A stretch of DNA of 27,341 nucleotides, taken from the NCBI GenBank assembly GCA_041595355.1, contig JBFHKO010000012.1, positions 1 through 27,341 of the forward strand. The letters are read 5' to 3'. Of this stretch, positions 23,713 to 27,341 are shown one piece after another. The position numbers were made by a program, and so were the translations under genes. The DNA is from JBFHKO01 sp041595355 (GTDB taxonomy: Bacteria > Pseudomonadota > Gammaproteobacteria > Enterobacterales > Aeromonadaceae). The notes beneath the pieces are model-generated. The model worked only from the letters and a program-made list of their open reading frames with translations. It was not told the origin of the DNA and did no database searches. How positions within the stretch are numbered: the first letter of the stretch is position 1; each line of letters opens with the position of its first letter.

Positions 23713-25101
23713 ATGCAACGCGAAACCCTCAGCAGTACCGTGCTCGGCAAGATAGTCGCTGACAAGGCCGACTGGATAGCCGCGCGCAAGCGGCATCAGC
23801 CACTGGCCGGCTTCCAGGCCGAGCTGGAGCCCAGCGACCGCGACTTCGTCGCCGCCCTGCGCCAGCAGCACCCCGCCTTCATTCTGGAGTGCAAGAAGGC
23901 CTCCCCCTCCAAGGGGCTGATCCGGGATGACTTCGATCCGGAGTTCATCGCCGGCATCTATGGCCGTTATGCCGCGGCCATCTCGGTGCTGACCGACGAG
24001 AAATATTTCCAGGGCGACTTCGCCTTCCTGCCCCGGGTGCGCAGCCAGGTCAGCGTGCCCGTGCTGTGCAAGGACTTCGTCATCGATGCCTACCAGATCT
24101 ACCTGGCGCGCCATTACCAGGCCGATGCGGTGCTGCTGATGCTGTCGGTGCTGGATGACGAGGAGTACCGCCAGCTGGCGGCGGTGGCCGACTCCCTGAA
24201 GATGGGCATACTCACCGAGGTGAGCACCGAGACCGAACTCGAGCGCGCCATCGCACTGGACGCCCGGGTCATCGGCATCAACAACCGCAATCTGCGGGAT
24301 CTGAGCATAGATACGGCGCGCACCAAGCGTCTGGCACCGCACATTCCGAGCGATCGCATCGTCATCTGCGAGTCGGGCATTCATGAACACGCCCAGGTCA
24401 AGGATCTGGCCCGCTTCGCCCAGGGGTTCCTGGTCGGCAGCGCCCTGATGGCGGAGGCCGATCTGGAGCTGGCCTGCCGCAAGCTCATCCTCGGCCACAA
24501 CAAGGTGTGCGGCCTGACCCGTCCCGAAGATGCCCGCGCCGCCTATGAGGCCGGTGCCGTCTATGGCGGCCTCATCTTCGTCGGCAAGAGCCCGCGCTAC
24601 GTGGACATGCCTGCCGCCCGCCAGGTGATGAGCGGCGCACCGCTGCAGTATGTGGGCGTGTTTCGCAATGCCAAGCCGGAAACCGCCAGCCAGACGGCCA
24701 CCAAGCTGGGGCTGGCCGCCGTGCAACTGCATGGCGAGGAGAGTGACGACTACATCCGGCAACTGCGCGCCAGCCTGCCAGCCGGTTGCCAGATCTGGAA
24801 GGCCCTGCCGGTGGCAGACAGCCTGCCGGCACTGGACAGCCCGGCCGATCGGCTGCTGCTGGATACCCAGGTCGGCGAACAGAGCGGTGGCACCGGCCAG
24901 CGTTTCGACTGGTCGCTGCTGGATGGGCTGGAAGATAAACAGCGCCTGCTGCTGGCCGGCGGTCTGAACCCTGACAATGTGCAGGAGGCGGGACGCCAGG
25001 GCTGCCTGGGGTTGGATATGAACTCCGGGGTGGAAAGCGCCCCCGGCATCAAGGATGCCACCAAGATCCGCCTTGCCTTCGCGGCCATCCGGACATACTG
25101 A
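23713..25101 (+). CDS. trpCF: Bifunctional indole-3-glycerol phosphate synthase / phosphoribosylanthranilate isomerase
   Basis: A two-domain fusion of 462 residues (E. coli TrpC about 452). The N-terminal IGPS barrel to about 257 has LECKKASPSKG with Glu59 and Lys61, LCKDF with Lys120, TEV with Glu169, INNRNL at 189-194 and CESG with Glu220. The C-terminal PRA isomerase barrel starts near 262 with NKVCGLTR (catalytic Cys266), and LLLDTQVG holds the general acid Asp. The ATG is four bases after the trpD stop with GGAG ten bases upstream. Isomerase acts before synthase in the pathway although it is encoded second. Both active sites look intact. Confidence 0.97.
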   Translation: MQRETLSSTVLGKIVADKADWIAARKRHQPLAGFQAELEPSDRDFVAALRQQHPAFILECKKASPSKGLIRDDFDPEFIAGIYGRYAAAISVLTDEKYFQGDFAFLPRVRSQVSVPVLCKDFVIDAYQIYLARHYQADAVLLMLSVLDDEEYRQLAAVADSLKMGILTEVSTETELERAIALDARVIGINNRNLRDLSIDTARTKRLAPHIPSDRIVICESGIHEHAQVKDLARFAQGFLVGSALMAEADLELACRKLILGHNKVCGLTRPEDARAAYEAGAVYGGLIFVGKSPRYVDMPAARQVMSGAPLQYVGVFRNAKPETASQTATKLGLAAVQLHGEESDDYIRQLRASLPAGCQIWKALPVADSLPALDSPADRLLLDTQVGEQSGGTGQRFDWSLLDGLEDKQRLLLAGGLNPDNVQEAGRQGCLGLDMNSGVESAPGIKDATKIRLAFAAIRTY

Positions 25102-25136
25102 TCTCGCCACGGCGAACGACAGACAAGGAATACAAG

Positions 25137-26330
25137 ATGAGTTTGCTCAACCCCTTCTTCGGTGAATTTGGCGGCATGTACGTGCCGCAGATCCTGGTCC
25201 CGGCGCTGCTGCAGCTGGAAAAGGCCTTCGTAGAGGCCCAGGAGGATCCCGCCTTCCATGCCGAATTCAAGACCCTGCTGGAAGAGTACGCCGGCCGGCC
25301 AACGCCGCTGACCCTGTGCCGCAACCTCACCGAGGGCACCCAGACCAAGATCTACCTCAAGCGCGAGGATCTGCTGCACGGCGGTGCCCACAAGACCAAC
25401 CAGGTGCTGGGCCAGGCGCTGCTGGCCAAGCGCATGGGCAAGACCGAGATCATCGCCGAAACCGGCGCCGGCCAGCATGGCGTGGCCACGGCGCTGGCCT
25501 GTGCCCTGCTGGGCCTCAAGTGCCGCATCTACATGGGCGCCGTGGACTGCGCGCGTCAGAAACCCAACGTGTTTCGCATGAAGCTGATGGGCGCCGAGGT
25601 GATACCGGTGCACTCCGGCGCCGCCACCCTCAAGGATGCCTGCAACGAAGCCCTGCGTGACTGGGCTTCCAGCTACGAGACCACCCACTACATGCTGGGC
25701 ACCGCCGCCGGCCCCCACCCCTTCCCCACCATAGTGCGCGAGTTCCAGCGCATGATCGGCGAAGAGGCCAAGGCCCAGATCGTCCAGGCCGAAGGCCGGC
25801 TGCCGGATGCGGTCATCGCCTGTGTCGGCGGCGGCTCCAACGCCATCGGCATGTTCGCCGACTTCATCGCCGAGCAAGAGGTCGCCCTCATCGGTGTCGA
25901 GCCCGGCGGTCACGGCATCGAGACCGGCAAGCATGGCGCGCCGCTGGGCCATGGCAGCAAGGGGGTCTTCTTCGGCATGCACTCCTACCTGATGCAGGAC
26001 AGCCACGGCCAGATCTCGGAGTCCCACTCGGTCTCCGCCGGCCTGGACTTCCCGTCGGTGGGCCCCCAGCACGCCTACCTGGCCAGCATAGGCCGCGCCC
26101 AGTACGTCTCCATTACCGATGACGAGGCGCTGGCCGCCTTCCAGGAGCTGGCGCGCCGCGAGGGCATCATACCGGCACTGGAGTCCTCCCATGCCCTGGC
26201 GCAGGCCCTGAAGATGGCCCGCAGCGAGCCGGAGAGGGAGCAGATCCTGATCGTCAACCTGTCCGGTCGCGGTGACAAGGACATCTTTACCGTGGCTGAA
26301 ATTCTCGAACATCAAGGAGTGGAGTTGTGA
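25137..26330 (+). CDS. trpB: Tryptophan synthase beta chain
   Basis: PLP enzyme that joins indole to serine; it forms an alpha2beta2 complex with TrpA. The product is 397 residues, as in E. coli. The PLP lysine is Lys86 in HGGAHKTNQ, the catalytic Glu108 is in AETGAGQHG, and the phosphate-binding GGGSNAIG loop is near 230. AAGGAAT precedes the ATG. The 35-base gap to trpCF is the longest inside the operon and shows no promoter or hairpin I trust. The TGA stop shares one base with the trpA start. Confidence 0.98.
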   Translation: MSLLNPFFGEFGGMYVPQILVPALLQLEKAFVEAQEDPAFHAEFKTLLEEYAGRPTPLTLCRNLTEGTQTKIYLKREDLLHGGAHKTNQVLGQALLAKRMGKTEIIAETGAGQHGVATALACALLGLKCRIYMGAVDCARQKPNVFRMKLMGAEVIPVHSGAATLKDACNEALRDWASSYETTHYMLGTAAGPHPFPTIVREFQRMIGEEAKAQIVQAEGRLPDAVIACVGGGSNAIGMFADFIAEQEVALIGVEPGGHGIETGKHGAPLGHGSKGVFFGMHSYLMQDSHGQISESHSVSAGLDFPSVGPQHAYLASIGRAQYVSITDDEALAAFQELARREGIIPALESSHALAQALKMARSEPEREQILIVNLSGRGDKDIFTVAEILEHQGVEL

Positions 26331-27136
26331 TGAGCCGTTATGCCGACCTGTTTGCGCGCCTGGACGCGGCCCGTCAGGGCGCCTTCGTGCCCTTCGTGAC
26401 CCTGGGCGATCCGACCCCGGAACTCTCCCTGCAGATCATCGATGCTCTGGTGGCCGGCGGCGCCGATGCCCTCGAGCTCGGCATCCCCTTCTCCGATCCG
26501 GTGGCCGATGGCCCCACCATCCAGGGTGCCACCCTGCGGGCCATGCAGGCCGGCACCACGCCGGATACCTGCTTCGAGATGCTGACCGCCATTCGCGCCA
26601 AGTATCCCAGCCTGCCCATCGGCCTGCTGGTGTATGCCAACCTGGTCTATGCCAAGGGCATCGGTGGCTTCTACGAGCAGGCGGTGGCCGCCGGCGTCGA
26701 TTCGGTACTGGTCGCCGATGTGCCGGTGGAGATGTGCGCCCCCTACAAGGCGGCCGCCGACCGGGCCGGCATTGCCAGCATCTTCATCGCCCCGCCCAAC
26801 GGTGACGAAGCGACCCTGAAACAGGTGGCCGAGCTGGGAGCCGGCTATACCTACCTGCTGAGCCGCGCCGGGGTCACCGGCGCCGAGACCCGCGCCGGCA
26901 AACCGGTAGGACCGCTGCTGGAAACCCTGAAGCAGTACAAGGCCCCGCCGGCGCTGCTGGGGTTCGGCATCAGCGAACCGGCCCAGGTGAAAGAGGCGCT
27001 GGAGGCCGGCGCCGCGGGTGCCATCTCCGGCTCGGCGGTGGTGAAAATCATCGAGCAGAACCTGGCCAATCCGGCCGCGATGCTCACCCGCCTGCAGCAC
27101 TTTGTCAGCCAGATGAAGGCGGCCACTCACTATTGA
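26330..27136 (+). CDS. trpA: Tryptophan synthase alpha chain
   Basis: Cleaves indole-3-glycerol phosphate to indole and glyceraldehyde phosphate, and channels indole to TrpB. I choose the ATG giving MSRYADLFAR: it makes 268 residues, equal to E. coli, repeats the TGATG junction of trpG-trpD and has GGAG five bases upstream. A GTG immediately before it, one codon longer, is the alternative. Catalytic Glu49 (ALELGIPFSDP) and Asp60 (VADGPT) are present, and the phosphate site GISGSA is replaced by the usual AISGSAVVKII. It is the last gene of the operon. Confidence 0.98.
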   Translation: MSRYADLFARLDAARQGAFVPFVTLGDPTPELSLQIIDALVAGGADALELGIPFSDPVADGPTIQGATLRAMQAGTTPDTCFEMLTAIRAKYPSLPIGLLVYANLVYAKGIGGFYEQAVAAGVDSVLVADVPVEMCAPYKAAADRAGIASIFIAPPNGDEATLKQVAELGAGYTYLLSRAGVTGAETRAGKPVGPLLETLKQYKAPPALLGFGISEPAQVKEALEAGAAGAISGSAVVKIIEQNLANPAAMLTRLQHFVSQMKAATHY

Positions 27137-27146
27137 GTCCGCCCCT

Positions 27147-27176
27147 GGCGCCCGGTAGGCCATCACTCCGGGCGCC
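27147..27176 (+). terminator. Hairpin ending the trp operon
   Basis: Perfect nine-pair arms GGCGCCCGG (27147-27155) and CCGGGCGCC (27168-27176) lie 11 bases after the trpA stop. The tail CATCTGTTTG is only moderately T-rich. A second small stem, GAGTG (27186-27190) with CACTC (27202-27206), leads into TGTTTTTCTT and may complete termination. Confidence 0.7.
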
Positions 27177-27264
27177 CATCTGTTTGAGTGCATTTTTTGT
27201 ACACTCTGTTTTTCTTGCCGCCAAGTCGCTAGACTGAAACCTCATTCATCGGAGCCTCCCTGTC

Positions 27265-27341
27265 ATGAAGCAGTTGTTCGACTTTATTCCCCTGTTGGTA
27301 TTTTTTCTGGTCTACAAGTTTGCCGACATCTATCAGGCCAC
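27265..27341 (+). CDS. yciB: Inner membrane septation protein YciB, start only
   Basis: The first 25 codons read MKQLFDFIPLLVFFLVYKFA and continue DIYQA before the window ends. This matches the E. coli YciB start [26 protein letters not shown] closely. YciB (IspZ) is a polytopic inner-membrane protein linked to cell-envelope and septum maintenance. GGAG lies ten bases before the ATG. It is separated from trpA by terminator hairpins, so it should have its own promoter; none is clear to me. Confidence 0.85.
   Translation, partial: MKQLFDFIPLLVFFLVYKFADIYQA

Overview
The window looks like ordinary chromosome from a GC-rich gammaproteobacterium. Nearly every gene aligns by eye, end to end, with an E. 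coli K-12 counterpart. The order rluB, yciO, rnm, trpL, trpE, with rnm divergent from trp, is the enterobacterial arrangement. Separate trpG and trpD together with fused trpCF fits the Aeromonadales/Vibrionales side of the class. An Aeromonadaceae relative such as Oceanimonas or Zobellella is my inference, not something the sequence proves. I see no insertion sequences, tRNA or rRNA genes, CRISPR arrays or phage genes.

Layout. 1-2217 (minus): cydB (cut by the left edge) and cydA, cytochrome bd oxidase. 2218-2591: a gene-free stretch with a candidate cyd promoter. 2592-7788 (minus): ruvB, ruvA, ruvC, yebC, aspS and an FmdB-type zinc-ribbon gene; a LexA-type operator lies in front of ruvA. 7789-8020: divergent promoter region. 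8021-9744 (plus): cmoA-cmoB, tRNA wobble-uridine modification. 9812-13232 (plus): a tight three-gene cluster of exported retropepsin-like protease, inactive transglutaminase with C-terminal membrane helices, and RimK-related ATP-grasp ligase, closed by a strong terminator. 13291-16583 (minus): a GT-C type glycosyltransferase behind a TerC/CBS/CorC membrane protein (YoaE-like). 16813-20107 (minus): queC, rluB, yciO, rnm. 20108-20495: divergent control region with trp promoter, trpL, attenuator and two further small reading frames. 20496-27136 (plus): trpE, trpG, trpD, trpCF, trpB, trpA. 27265-end: the start of yciB.

How they work together. ruvABC form the Holliday-junction resolvasome. cmoA and cmoB act in sequence on tRNA U34. 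The trp genes encode the whole chorismate-to-tryptophan pathway under attenuation control, with overlapping start/stop codons at several junctions. The least understood unit is the protease/7TM/ATP-grasp cluster, which has the parts for attaching and removing amino-acid tags (probably glutamate) at the cell envelope; its substrate is unknown.

The two observations I rate highest are that cluster and the trp leader. After the classical WWW leader peptide and its terminator come a second 12-codon frame ending Trp-Arg-Trp-stop and a 17-codon frame whose stop overlaps the trpE start, both with good ribosome binding sites.
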